From Diplocarpon mali (taxonomy: Eukaryota; Ascomycota; Leotiomycetes; Helotiales; Drepanopezizaceae): DNA of 64,000 nt. This document shows, one piece after another, positions 38,718-48,934 of the stretch (within the stretch, counting starts at the first letter, position 1; every line of letters starts with the position of its first letter). The stretch spans positions 66,288-130,287 of the forward strand of contig JAENRP010000017.1 of assembly GCA_024741835.1 (NCBI GenBank). Reading direction: 5' to 3'. Made by a program: the position numbers and the translations under genes. The notes beneath the pieces were generated by a model. The model searched no databases. It saw nothing but the letters and a program-made list of their open reading frames with translations, and was not told the origin of the DNA.

Positions 38718-41111
38718 TCATGAGCCACTCTTCCAGTACCCCTCCACCTCTGCGCTTGTCTTGGTACACTTTCTCACAAATTCATCAGTCGTTAACGTGT
38801 CTCTGGTCGTGTACTTGGCCCGCACCACCTCCTCCACAACACCCCTCAAGCTTGACACGCCGCTTTTCGCCTTGATTTCCCACTTTTCCCCGTCGCGGAT
38901 GTTGAATAAGATGATGCGTGGCAGGGGCAACACGTCGCCCGCTTGGCCATCCTGCATACGCATGGTCCAGAGGTAGCCATAAATGCACGCCTGAATAGCG
39001 TGCTCGAGCGAGAGCTTGGCGACTAGCTTGATCTCCCAGATGGAGAGAATCTCCCCATCTCCAGGCCGAGCGGCAGCAGTTCTCTTGGTTGCCTTCCTCT
39101 TCCGCCCCTGCTTTGCGACTCTCTGGCTACCAGCTCCGTCTGGTGATGCGACCGCCATACTGTGGTCGTACCGCAGTACATCGGCCCTCCCGGACAACTC
39201 TGTCGCCTGCGCTTCTTCCGAGCCAGGCTCAACGCCGACTCGCAGCTCGCGCTGGCTCATCTTTACCTCAAACTCCAATCGCGCGGCTCCCTCAAGCTGC
39301 TCGGCCAACCGGTTCCGCGCGGCATCCAGGTAGTCGCCCAGCCAGTCGAAGTCATGGGCCTGCATTTGTATTTGCCGCGACTTATACCTCGATACGGCCG
39401 CATCGTACCGACAGGCATCCCGACAGAGCCATGCAGCTTGTTTTAACGGATCAGATGGTATGTCGGGCAGTGGCTCCTCGGGGCGATGGCCTAACGTAGT
39501 GAGCGTTCCGAGCCGCGCCAATTCCTGCGCGGCGACGACGGCAAGGCCGTTGAGGTCGCTGACTGCCTCGTAGTGTTGCTTCGCAGCGTGCGTGAGCACT
39601 TTATCGGGGGCAGCAATGTGCTGGCTCTCGGGCAACGGCGCAGCAGCCAGGTTGATATCAAGATGCCTTCTGCAGATGGCATCCAAGGTCTCATCGGGGA
39701 CGTGGCGGGCCACGAGCGAAGCGAAGACCTTCTTTGGGAGGAGCAGGCCAGACCGAGACGGCTTCCCCACAGCGGCAGGGCCTTGCATCTCTGCCCTGGA
39801 GAAGTTGAGGTACTGGGCGGTCTTGTGCAGTTGGTCCTCGTTGATGAAAGGCATGGGTCGCTGGCGATCGTCGTGCATCACGACGAGCTTCTTCCGCGCG
39901 CGCGTGAGCCCTACAAAGATGCTGTTGGGGCACCGATCGTCGGGCAAGTCACGAGCCTGGAACTCGAAGAAGCCGGCATCAGCGCCGTAGACAATGACAA
40001 GATCGCGCTCGTTGCCTTTGAACTGGTGGAAAGTCGATACGCTGATCTTGCCGGCGACGACCTTCTCGTCAAGCGAGACCTCGTCCGATGTAGACACGGC
40101 GACGGGAAGGCCGTAGAAGCCTGACAAGTGGTTGGTCAGGCTAGAGAGGGCCCCGTTGGAGCGGACTGAGGGTGCGAGGATAGCGGTGCGCGCGGATCCG
40201 TATCTACGAATTAACGGGATGAGTTTCCGCGCGACGGTTTCGATGTCAAAAATGTTGCCATGCATGTACAACGGCTTTGGTCCATGGCGCAGTCCCGTGA
40301 TATACTCCTCGCCACCTAGGAACACTTGGTTCACAAAGGCTGACATTTCGTGACTGAGACGGAAGCTCTTGCTCAGCGGAAGTTGCGTCCAGGAATAAGG
40401 GGAGAGTGTGGCGAGGATGGATGGCGCCTGGGTTAGAAAGCGGTCGTCGGCGCCCATAAAGTTGTAGATGGTCTGCTTCTCGTCGCCCAGCACAACTAAT
40501 CTGGGCGCCTGGCCCCCGGCGGCATGAGTCACGGCCGAGATGAATGCGCATATAAGCCAGAACAAATTGTCGGTGCAATCCTGCAGCTCGTCCAAGATAA
40601 TGGTCTCGTAGGGCTCGCCGCTCCAGACGGGTGGGGTGGCCTGTTTCCTGAAAGCGAGAAGAGCCTGATCGTTGAACACGACAGAGGAGAAGAGACGGCT
40701 GGCCATACCGTGGAATGTGAAGACATCGCAGGCCTGGTGGCTCTCGAGGCGACGGGCTGTCTCTAGCTGTAGGCGCTTAGAGTAAGTGAGGAGAACTGTG
40801 AGCCGGTTCGGATTGGCGGCGACGATGAGCTCGGCGGTGGCGGTCTTCCCTGCGCCAGGGCGTGCCGACACGACGACATTTTGGATTTGAGACAACTTTA
40901 CAATCATTTGCTGCTCTGCTGAAGGGATGCGTGGACTTTGAGCAGGTGCAGATGGCCTTCCAATGTTGATGCCGAGTGCAGGGGCGATTTCCGTGTTCGT
41001 CGCAGATTCGGCGGCACTGTACAGGCGCCGGGGACGACATCTAGTTACTCCTCGTATCAATATATATGTGCCGAGGCCCTGTAAAACGCGGGTGTTAGCA
41101 TTATGCTCCAA
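38718..41111 (-). CDS. UvrD-type DNA helicase fused to a RecB-type nuclease
   Basis: An uninterrupted 797-codon frame. All superfamily 1A helicase motifs are visible in order: Walker A ARPGAGKT (83-90), Walker B ILDELQD (about 170), motif III VLGDEKQTIYNFMGAD, motif IV LPLSKSFR, motif V VSTFHQFKGNERDLVIVYG and motif VI FVGLTRARKKL. The C-terminal ~200 residues carry what looks like a RecB-family PD-(D/E)XK nuclease: GRADVL, then WEIKLV, then QACIYGYL. This order, helicase then nuclease, is that of bacterial AddA, but the protein is shorter. The N-terminal end is probably mispredicted: a branch site and TTTTACAG acceptor lie inside the first codons, and an ATG at 41142-41140 followed at once by GTAACG could splice to 41078, giving an Arg-rich, acid-free start (MGLGTYILIRGVTRCR) like a mitochondrial presequence. 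Function inferred: DNA end processing or repair. Confidence 0.85.
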   Translation of the reverse strand: MEHNANTRVLQGLGTYILIRGVTRCRPRRLYSAAESATNTEIAPALGINIGRPSAPAQSPRIPSAEQQMIVKLSQIQNVVVSARPGAGKTATAELIVAANPNRLTVLLTYSKRLQLETARRLESHQACDVFTFHGMASRLFSSVVFNDQALLAFRKQATPPVWSGEPYETIILDELQDCTDNLFWLICAFISAVTHAAGGQAPRLVVLGDEKQTIYNFMGADDRFLTQAPSILATLSPYSWTQLPLSKSFRLSHEMSAFVNQVFLGGEEYITGLRHGPKPLYMHGNIFDIETVARKLIPLIRRYGSARTAILAPSVRSNGALSSLTNHLSGFYGLPVAVSTSDEVSLDEKVVAGKISVSTFHQFKGNERDLVIVYGADAGFFEFQARDLPDDRCPNSIFVGLTRARKKLVVMHDDRQRPMPFINEDQLHKTAQYLNFSRAEMQGPAAVGKPSRSGLLLPKKVFASLVARHVPDETLDAICRRHLDINLAAAPLPESQHIAAPDKVLTHAAKQHYEAVSDLNGLAVVAAQELARLGTLTTLGHRPEEPLPDIPSDPLKQAAWLCRDACRYDAAVSRYKSRQIQMQAHDFDWLGDYLDAARNRLAEQLEGAARLEFEVKMSQRELRVGVEPGSEEAQATELSGRADVLRYDHSMAVASPDGAGSQRVAKQGRKRKATKRTAAARPGDGEILSIWEIKLVAKLSLEHAIQACIYGYLWTMRMQDGQAGDVLPLPRIILFNIRDGEKWEIKAKSGVSSLRGVVEEVVRAKYTTRDTLTTDEFVRKCTKTSAEVEGYWKSGS

Positions 41112-41142
41112 CTGTATCCATCTCCTAAGCTGTCGTTACCAT

Positions 41143-42367
41143 GGAGAGGCCCTCAAGTTGGTTTGAGTGTGCAAGTATAAGTTTGTACTGTGACAAAAAG
41201 GCGCCACTGGGTCCGGCCAACCTCGCAATATCGCGCCAGATCGGACCATATAGTACACAGGGCATTATTGAACGGACAGCGAGATTGAAAGACGAGGAAT
41301 TTTCTCTTCATTTCGTAAGTATTAGAACTGCAGCCTGAGGATGCTTGAGAATGAAGTGCTGGTTTTGCTAAATGTCAATAGTACTATACTATAATCGTGC
41401 GGTGTAGAAAGAATGATTCTCTTTGGCGAACAGAAGTATTGGACACACGTAAACTATTTGTGGCCGTACAACGTCGAAGCCCTGTTGACGCCTTGATGAC
41501 AAAACTCACTTCCAGACATTTCTGCGTAGGGTGAGCTCCATGCTGGCGTAGTTAAGAGGGTGAAGTCACGGGAGTTCCTGGATAAAACGGATGTGACTAT
41601 AGCGCCCAGAAGGTATGGTGGGCTGGTAAGCCGGTGAGGTGCAAGAGACAGAATAGAGTTACGAAAGGGAGAGTTTGAAGCGATATAATTGAAGTTCAAG
41701 TTTGACCTGGTCCAAGCTTCAGAGCTACCCCACATTAATCAGTTGGATTACCTCATCATTGATTCTTTACTTGGAGGGCTCGGGCCATGATATGCGCCAC
41801 AGGGAGGCACGCGCCACACGTGGTAGACGGGTTATCAAATGTCATATGTCAAAGTCGTGGCCTTTTCTTTCGGCATGTTGACTTACAAGTCGGTCAATCC
41901 TAGTCTACTTCGGCTCTTATTTTCGAACAAGTGGCCAAAACGAGCACAGCACTCGGCCATGTTCGAGATGACTGATTTAGTATATCTGATGCAGGTTGTC
42001 CCGGATTCCGTGTCAACTGCTCAAGGAATGACGTCATTGTTAGACGCGAGGCGTATAACCAAGGAGAAGTGCTCTGCGAAATGCTCGGCAGAGAGGATAG
42101 AGAAGAGTGAGACTGTCAGGAGGAAAGCGCGAGTTTACTCCGTATATCGGTACGGTACCTAGTAAACGCTCGCTTATGCCAGAATTCATGCCCCACATCT
42201 TGTTGCTTGTCAACAATCGACCATTGGAAAAGGGGCTCGCTTCGTCTGTCTCGTGACCCATCTGTGACCAATCAGTTTCTGAATTTTCTTCGTCATCGTC
42301 TTGCCAAACCTTTTCGGCCGCGGATCGCCATCTCCTTCATCCTCTACGCACTACGCACCCAACGAAT
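41143..42367. other. Intergenic between divergent helicase and acetyltransferase genes
   Basis: Promoter region of both neighbours, about 1.2 kb. Short ORFs (such as 41839-42162) have no recognisable features. Confidence 0.4.
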
Positions 42368-43380
42368 ATGGCTTCAGCATACACCTCCGCGCAGCTCGAC
42401 GAATACGAGTCACACGTTTCCCTGCCCACCCCCTTCCTTAGAGCCTCGAAGCCTCCTTTGGATATCGCATACCTGACCGCGCTACACATCCACCAGATAT
42501 CCACCGCGCCCTACGAGAATCTCCTTCTTCACTACTCCAGCTCGCACACCGTGTCCCTCGACCCTCAGGACCTCTTCAAGAAAATCGTTACCGACAAGCG
42601 AGGTCGGGGTGGCTATTGCATGGAGAATAGCATTCTGTTCAACCATATCCTGAGAGGTTTGGGCTTCCAGGTGTACACGGCCGGAGTCAGGATCCGCGCA
42701 AGAGTAGGAGGAGTACCTGCCGGAGACTATATCGGATGGTGAGCTCACCTCTCGTACCACAGCGACTCTTGAATCGCAAGTTCATCTTGATCAGGGTCCA
42801 CATCGTCAACATCGTCACCCTCCCCACAGGCTCGCAATATGCTCTCGACGTTGGCTTCGGCGGCGACGGGGCCACCCAACCGATGCCCATGGTATCGGGT
42901 CAAGTCGTCAAGAACCTCGGCATGCAAGAAGTTCGCCTGCTCCACTCCACCATCCCACAGCATCAACAAACCGATCAGAGCAAGAGACTCTGGCTCTACC
43001 AGTACCGCAACACGACGGCCCAGGAATGGAACTCATTTTACGCGTTCCCGGAGACGGAATTCACGCCTGCGGATTTCGAGGTTATGAACTTCTATACGAG
43101 CCAGAATCATGCGGCTGCGAATCTGCAGACGAGGACGGTGCTGGTGATCCGGTTCTTGAGGGGAGCAAGAGAGGGAGCAGGGGAGGGGGAGTTCATTGTG
43201 GGCAAGGTTATGATGGTTAATGGTGAGGTTAAGAGAAATGACGGGGGCAAGACGAGGGTGATTAAGGTTTGTGAGACAGAGGACGAGAGGATCGAGGCTT
43301 TGAGGGAGTATTTTGGGATTACGTTGACCGAGGAGGAGAGACTGGGGGTCAGGGGGAGGAATGTGGAGCTGGGCATTTGA
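42368..43380 (+). CDS. Arylamine N-acetyltransferase
   Basis: Exons 42368-42738 and 42795-43380 with a 56-bp intron (GTGAGC..ATCAG) give 318 residues. The catalytic triad is complete: Cys84 in RGGYCMENS, His126 in WVHIVNIV (split by the intron) and Asp142 in YALDVGFGG. The PYENL motif at 49-53 is also typical. NAT enzymes move acetyl (or malonyl) groups from coenzyme A to aromatic amines and hydrazines in the cytosol. In Fusarium, NAT homologues detoxify plant benzoxazolinone derivatives, so a xenobiotic role is plausible here. The C-terminal part is Gly/Arg/Glu-rich, and the insert LRGAREGAGEGEF is variable in fungal NATs. Length is normal for fungi. Confidence 0.92.
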
Positions 43381-44883
43381 TCTGTCGTCCTACATAGCTA
43401 CTTTAAAACCGGAATATCCCGCGTAATTGCTGTAGCATGTGTACATCATTAGACGAGAATCAACAGACGGGGCGCTGAAACTCAGTGGCTTTTGGGGCGG
43501 TCATGAAAGGTGGCACTCGTGCGAACTGAATTCTGTTCTGCCAAAGCTTGAGTCTCTACAGTACCCATTTCACCTCGTCTTGTATGACGTCTTTTCTCCC
43601 GGCTATAGGAATGTGGGTTTCCAGAAACTCAGTTGCACTGAATGGTCGAAGCTGCGGATAGATATCGGCGTGAGGGGCGGCTTCTGCCGCCATCTAGCGT
43701 CAGTCATGCACTATGAAGAGGCGATTGATATACCGGAGTCCTAATTCAGCAATTTCAGGAAACCCTCCGCAATTTACAACTTACAATCAGTTAGCAGCAT
43801 CGAATCTTCCTTGATAGCTCCACCAGATCGAGCTTTGCTGATGACATCGAGCCCACGATCGATCTTGTTTCCCCGGAGAAAACAAACAGGGGCAAGAGCG
43901 TAGGGAAATACAGGAGAAGCGGATTCATGCTGATCGCACTTACAGCACTCCGCTGCCCACGGGCTTGTAATGGTCAGCTCCCTCAATCCTGTACTCACAG
44001 GCAACATGAAAGCTGACAATAGTTCTCAAGGATTTCCTCCTGCCAATGTCATGCGCTCAGCTTCTCTGGCCTCTCCACCTGAGCTTTAAATCAACATGGC
44101 GTGTTTTTCAAAGTGAGGAAGAGACTGGGCTTTAGCAAGTCGGCTTTTGTAAGTTAGCGGGCACTGACAGAGATTCACCCTAAGCGAGGCATATCAACAA
44201 GCGACTATGCAAGCACGTAGACCCAGCACTGAGGTGGAAAAGTAACCAAGCCAATTCATGAAGTGCAAAGACTTGTGGCCATCTCAATTTAATTCTACTT
44301 TGGGTCGTGCTAAGGACTTAGCAAGTATAGCTCTTCTCGCGGGACGCGCAATTGACACCTATCTTCTGTGTTTTTTGATATTATTTTTTAGAAAATGATG
44401 CTGAAACAACTGACTTGGGGGCGAGATATGCGAGGAGGTGAATTCTAGTTGGACCCGAGGAAAACTCCAGCAAACGCTTCCCAGGAACCTATCTCTGAGC
44501 AAGCAGTATCAGTCCGCATACTTAGTAGATTATATGCCGTCATTAAATTTCAGATCTACCATGTTAAGCAAAATCCCTCAGCTTGTTTCCAGCCTCGGGG
44601 TCTTCTTCCAAGATTCGGTTATCATCGTGCGTCCGCCAGAGGCTTCAGCTACGCGCCAGTACCAAATCAACCAGAAACTCCTAGAGAATGCATATGCCCA
44701 AAATCTACGAAGCAGTTTCTGTTGAGCACGTGACTGTATCCCGGTGACTCACACGGGAAAGAGAACTCTGACATCTCCTGCGATTCGCATACAAAACTAC
44801 GCAAATAGCCATCTTATACTTTGTATCAAGACCAGTGACGAGTAAAAGTCAAAATTCTTAAGAAATCACTATCAGTTTCAAAT
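43381..44883. other. Intergenic spacer
   Basis: No supported gene; short ORFs (43439-43744 and others) lack features. The stretch just before 44884 is AT-rich and is probably the methyltransferase promoter. Confidence 0.4.
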
Positions 44884-45583
44884 ATGGCTTCTCCGGCCTC
44901 CAGCGCTGCCCAGCACAAACAAGATTCCCACCTCGCGACAGACCCAGTCAAACTCCTAGTCCAGCAGAGCTACGACAAGATCGCCGACACTTATCTAGAG
45001 TGGACTCTCAGTACGCCCTCGCCTCGCCTCGCCTACCTCCAGACACTCCTCTCTCACCTCTCGTCGCCATCAACGTCTCATATCCTGGAGCTCGGCTGCG
45101 GGGCCGGCGTCCCTGGAACACGTTTCCTGTCAAAGTCCTGCGGCCGCATCTTTGGAGTCGACATCTCGCTGGCTCAGATCGAGCGTGCGAGGAAAAACGT
45201 CGGGAGCGCAAACGCGGATTTTGTGCGTAGCGATATGATGGCGCTCGACTTCCCTGACGGGAGGTTTGACGCTGTTGTTGGCTTGTATAGCATTCTACAC
45301 TTGAAGAAGGAGGAGCAGGTTGTTCTGATGGAGAGGGTTTGCCGGTGGCTGAAGCTGGGGGGGGGTTTTTGTCGGGAATTTTGCATTGACTGGGAAAGAG
45401 GACACAGGGCCTTGGCTGGAGGGGGAGAAGATGTTTTGGGGTGGCTGGGAGGAGAAGGACTGGTTGCGAAATGTAGAGGGCGCGGGATTTGATGTTTTGC
45501 AGGGTGATGTTGTCATGGATGTGGAAGACGGGAGAGGAGTAAACTTCTTGTGGGTGGTTGCGAAGAGCAGAGGCGGGAACTGA
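44884..45583 (+). pseudogene. SAM-dependent methyltransferase broken by a homopolymer frameshift
   Basis: The frame from ATG 44884 codes a class I methyltransferase: helix LVQQSYDKIADTYLEWT, motif I HILELGCGAGVPGT, motif II FGVDISLAQIERA, then DFVRSDMMALDFPDGRFD and VGLYSILHLKKEEQ. At a G8-T5 run (45358-45370) the coherent reading changes frame. The continuation, ALTGKEDTGPWLEGEKMFW to FLWVVAKSRGGN, ends at 45583 in another frame, whereas the original frame closes at 45492 after an unconvincing tail. The span of 700 bases is one more than a multiple of three, so a single extra base in the run explains everything; the intact form would be 232 residues. It is either a real lesion or a base-calling error. 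Substrate unknown; related fungal proteins are small-molecule methyltransferases. Confidence 0.75.
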
Positions 45584-48500
45584 TGCAACCGGAGAAGTAC
45601 AGAAGAAACCCAAGACGATTCCAGAATAATTTCCAATATGTCCGTAATACAAAAAGGTTCACCTTCTTGTATGTGGACTGTCAAGATCAGACTGACACTT
45701 GTGACTTGTGAATGATGTTTCAGTCAATAGTCGAAAATTTAGTACGAAGATGCTTGAGCAGAATCAACAGCCCGCTTGTTGAAATCAGTAAGCAGAATGT
45801 GTTTATTCTCCCTGTGACCTGAGTGCTATTTCGCCCTGATTGTATTTGGCCCTTTAATCTGTGAAGATCAACATAAGTCTATCCCAAACACCTTGTGCAA
45901 ACGGGAAATGTGCAATCTTCATCTCAAGAGTCCGTCGCGATAAATAAAGCCCACTATCGCCCTGCCAGGAAAATCTACCAAATTGGTCTCCAAATGGCAT
46001 GCGGCTCTTCCACAGAGAACGAGTCTATCGAGCTCTCTTGAATTCTTGAGACGTGTAGCGTTTGGGGGCATTCATTCTTGGGCATAGTTGTATCTCTCTG
46101 CTTGGGATATCTCGAGCCCAATAGTTGGACAGACTCAATCAACCGAAAGCAAGCCCAATTACCTCGGCTTCAAACCCAATCAACGAGCAGATCTTTGCGC
46201 GAAGGCTGGCTTCCGCCATCCAGTATAACCCTATTTGTTAGCATCGAATTTGACAAGGAAGTAATCCACAAGAGCTTTGGTCCCGACCAACCTCTAGGCG
46301 CTGGTCACAAATCTGACGTGGTAATTACTCCGTAAATGTATCCAGGACTAGTAAATAGATCGCTCCAGAAGATTATGTGTTGGAAGGGCCTTTTCAAATG
46401 TCTGAGCCTGATATGTCGAGAGAATTCACCAGGCGTGGAACGCCAACGGATTTTAAATCCCTCGGACTCTGGATCAGGGAATTTGGGGTTAGTATGGTAC
46501 CTGTTCGAATCTGGTCGTTTCGTAACGGGATCTCCCACAACTTTTCAGTGCATGACAAGTCTTTGGTCTAGTTTAGGTCACGCATCTATCTAATAGTCGC
46601 TTGCAGCTGCTTATGATTCTCGGGATTCATCTCGAGGACAAATTGGACGTCTGAAGTAACTCGAATATAAAGCTTGTCAGCCTCATGGCCGATGCATATT
46701 GGACATCTGCACTGCTCGTGCTTAGACGTGAGCTTAAATTATTTCAGAATTTCCGCAAGTACTCCGCGGCTATCATGCAGTGCAGCTAGGCATCGTTAGG
46801 GACGAGGTCAAATTGCCTGGATCTCTTTGGCCTTGCGAAGCCCATTTCGACAATGCATAAGTCCATTAAAGCCTCTATCAAACGGGGCCTTGCTTCACTT
46901 ATTGATTCTAGCTGAAATATTAGAGGAAACCAGAGGAGATCAAGCAAAAGTCAATCATGATTTGCTCTAAAACAGAGATAGAATAAACTCGCTGGTACAA
47001 GCGACTTCAGAATCACCAAATCCGTGAACGCCTTCTTGATAGTATCAAAACAAATAGCTTCGTTCGATCAATAACAAACCGCTTTGTGAACTCAGAGTCC
47101 AGAGCGAATGTATCGGGTTGCAGATTCGGACTTTGATGAGCATGGCAGGGAGGTAGTAGCGAAGCAAAAGGACGAGGAGAATATAGACGAAGCTAATAGT
47201 TTGACAGAAGGAGGAGAAGGGTCTGGGTGATATCAGGTGGAGCTTTATTTCTCTGAGCTAGTCTGCGGGCCCGTAGACCATCATTTCAGCTTAAGAGGAC
47301 TAAGTGGGGGATGCTTTCGAAGGACATGCGTTGGCCTTGTACAAAATTCCTCACTTCTGCGCGCTTGGAATTATTTATTCGGCGGCGCAAATCATCTGTT
47401 GTGGCTTATTTAGTTCCTGCACGCATATTAGTGAGCTAGAGAATACTTTTTAATTGTCCCATAGCTCCCATTGGGATTTTTGAATGAAGTCTCGTTTGCC
47501 GCATCAAGGCGACCTAGGCACGTGCCTATTCTTGAACCGGTTACCCAGACTCATAACAATCGAGATTGATAGAAGTGATTTTGAGCGGCCAAAGGACTAA
47601 GATGAGGACATTCTTGACTTCGAGGGTAGCGATTCGGAGTATACATGGAACAGATACCCGTGCTGTACTATGAATGGGAAATGCTACATGAAGCCATAGT
47701 TCGTAGCAGATGACTGGACCGTGTCTATTGCGCCAGGGATACTTCTCTAGCAAGCTATGGTGAAAGTAGCAGTAGCTGGATCCCCAGTTCAAGTCGAATT
47801 CAAGTCTGGTGATGCTGATGTGATGATTCTTATGATAAGGGAGGTATCGAAATCTCAGTTATCTCGCTGTTCCCCTAGAGTTCGGGCACGAGCTAAGGCA
47901 GCTGAGTCAGCACATCGCAATGTCTTCCTTGACCTCCCATGGTCTCTACCGTCTCATCCTCAACGTTTTCAGAGCTCTGATGTCGGCATCTTGATTTTTC
48001 CATGGCATGTTATCTCGTACCGCAAAACTTCTCATTTTATGCCTCCGTCCTCGGCTGTATACCAGCCTCTGATCATAACGTGCGATGGCGTACATCTGCG
48101 TTGCAATTGCGACTTGAACGTCACGCAGTTCCGGCATCAATACACAAGGTACTTAGGTAGGTACTCTTAGCAGCTGTACCTTGCGTGCCAAGATTACCTC
48201 ACATGATTCGCGTTAACCAAATGACGTGCCCAAGATCATGAGACCATTCCCATTGCGATATAAATATCCGGCGTGCCTCCGCCTCATCGTGGATGCAGCA
48301 GGTGAGATGAGATTGAAAGGAAAGCAGCCATCATGAGCATGCCACCAACCAAACAATATCACTATTTAAGAAGAACGAACAGTTATCGATTTCGGAAGAA
48401 AGGAGATTCGGAAGAAATAGGATGAAACCCTTCTGCTCACTCACTGCTATCCTTGGTTTACGAGTAAGCTTTGCTTGAATTATAGGACGACCCCGGCCCC

Positions 48501-48809
48501 CCGCACTCTTGGGAAGGCCAAGCATCCACAGTCACCTCTTTGTACCGAAATACCGAATCTTCAACCCCGCACAATGGCCACATGCTATGGGATAATTATG
48601 TCCGTCTCCGCATTCGAGCATGGCCCAAGCCCAAGCCACTAAGAAATCCTATACTGCTCAGCAGCTCGCGGAGCCAGGCTTCGCTTAATGCGCCATGTGG
48701 CCCGAACAAAACAATAAAGGTGGGTTTGATATTGCACCGAATGCGCGTGCCCTTGCGTGCTCAATCTCGCTATCTGCATCGTTAGAACATGCTTCACTAA
48801 GAGGTCTGG
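45584..48809. other. AT-rich gene-poor stretch
   Basis: About 3.2 kb of mostly AT-rich sequence with frequent stops. The ORFs at 46078-46335 and 47757-48170 have no family features or good splice partners. The right end holds the promoter of the lyase gene. Confidence 0.4.
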
Positions 48810-48817
48810 TATATAAG
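48810..48817 (+). promoter_or_regulatory. TATA box of the lyase gene
   Basis: TATATAAG lies 125 bases upstream of ATG 48935, followed by a C13 run (48870-48882) and a CT-rich leader, a common layout for inducible fungal secreted enzymes. Confidence 0.6.
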
Positions 48818-48934
48818 TCCCGGATTAACCTTATTTGAAAGTCTACACCATCACTTGTTTCGCGCCTTTCCCCCCCCCCCCCTCCCCATCTCTCACTATC
48901 AAGCCGAGGGTCAGGCTTGCTCCCGTATCTTAAG

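Noticed and set aside
47757..48170. 137-codon frame in the AT-rich stretch
   Set aside because: Composition shifts along the frame and no motif or upstream exon is visible.
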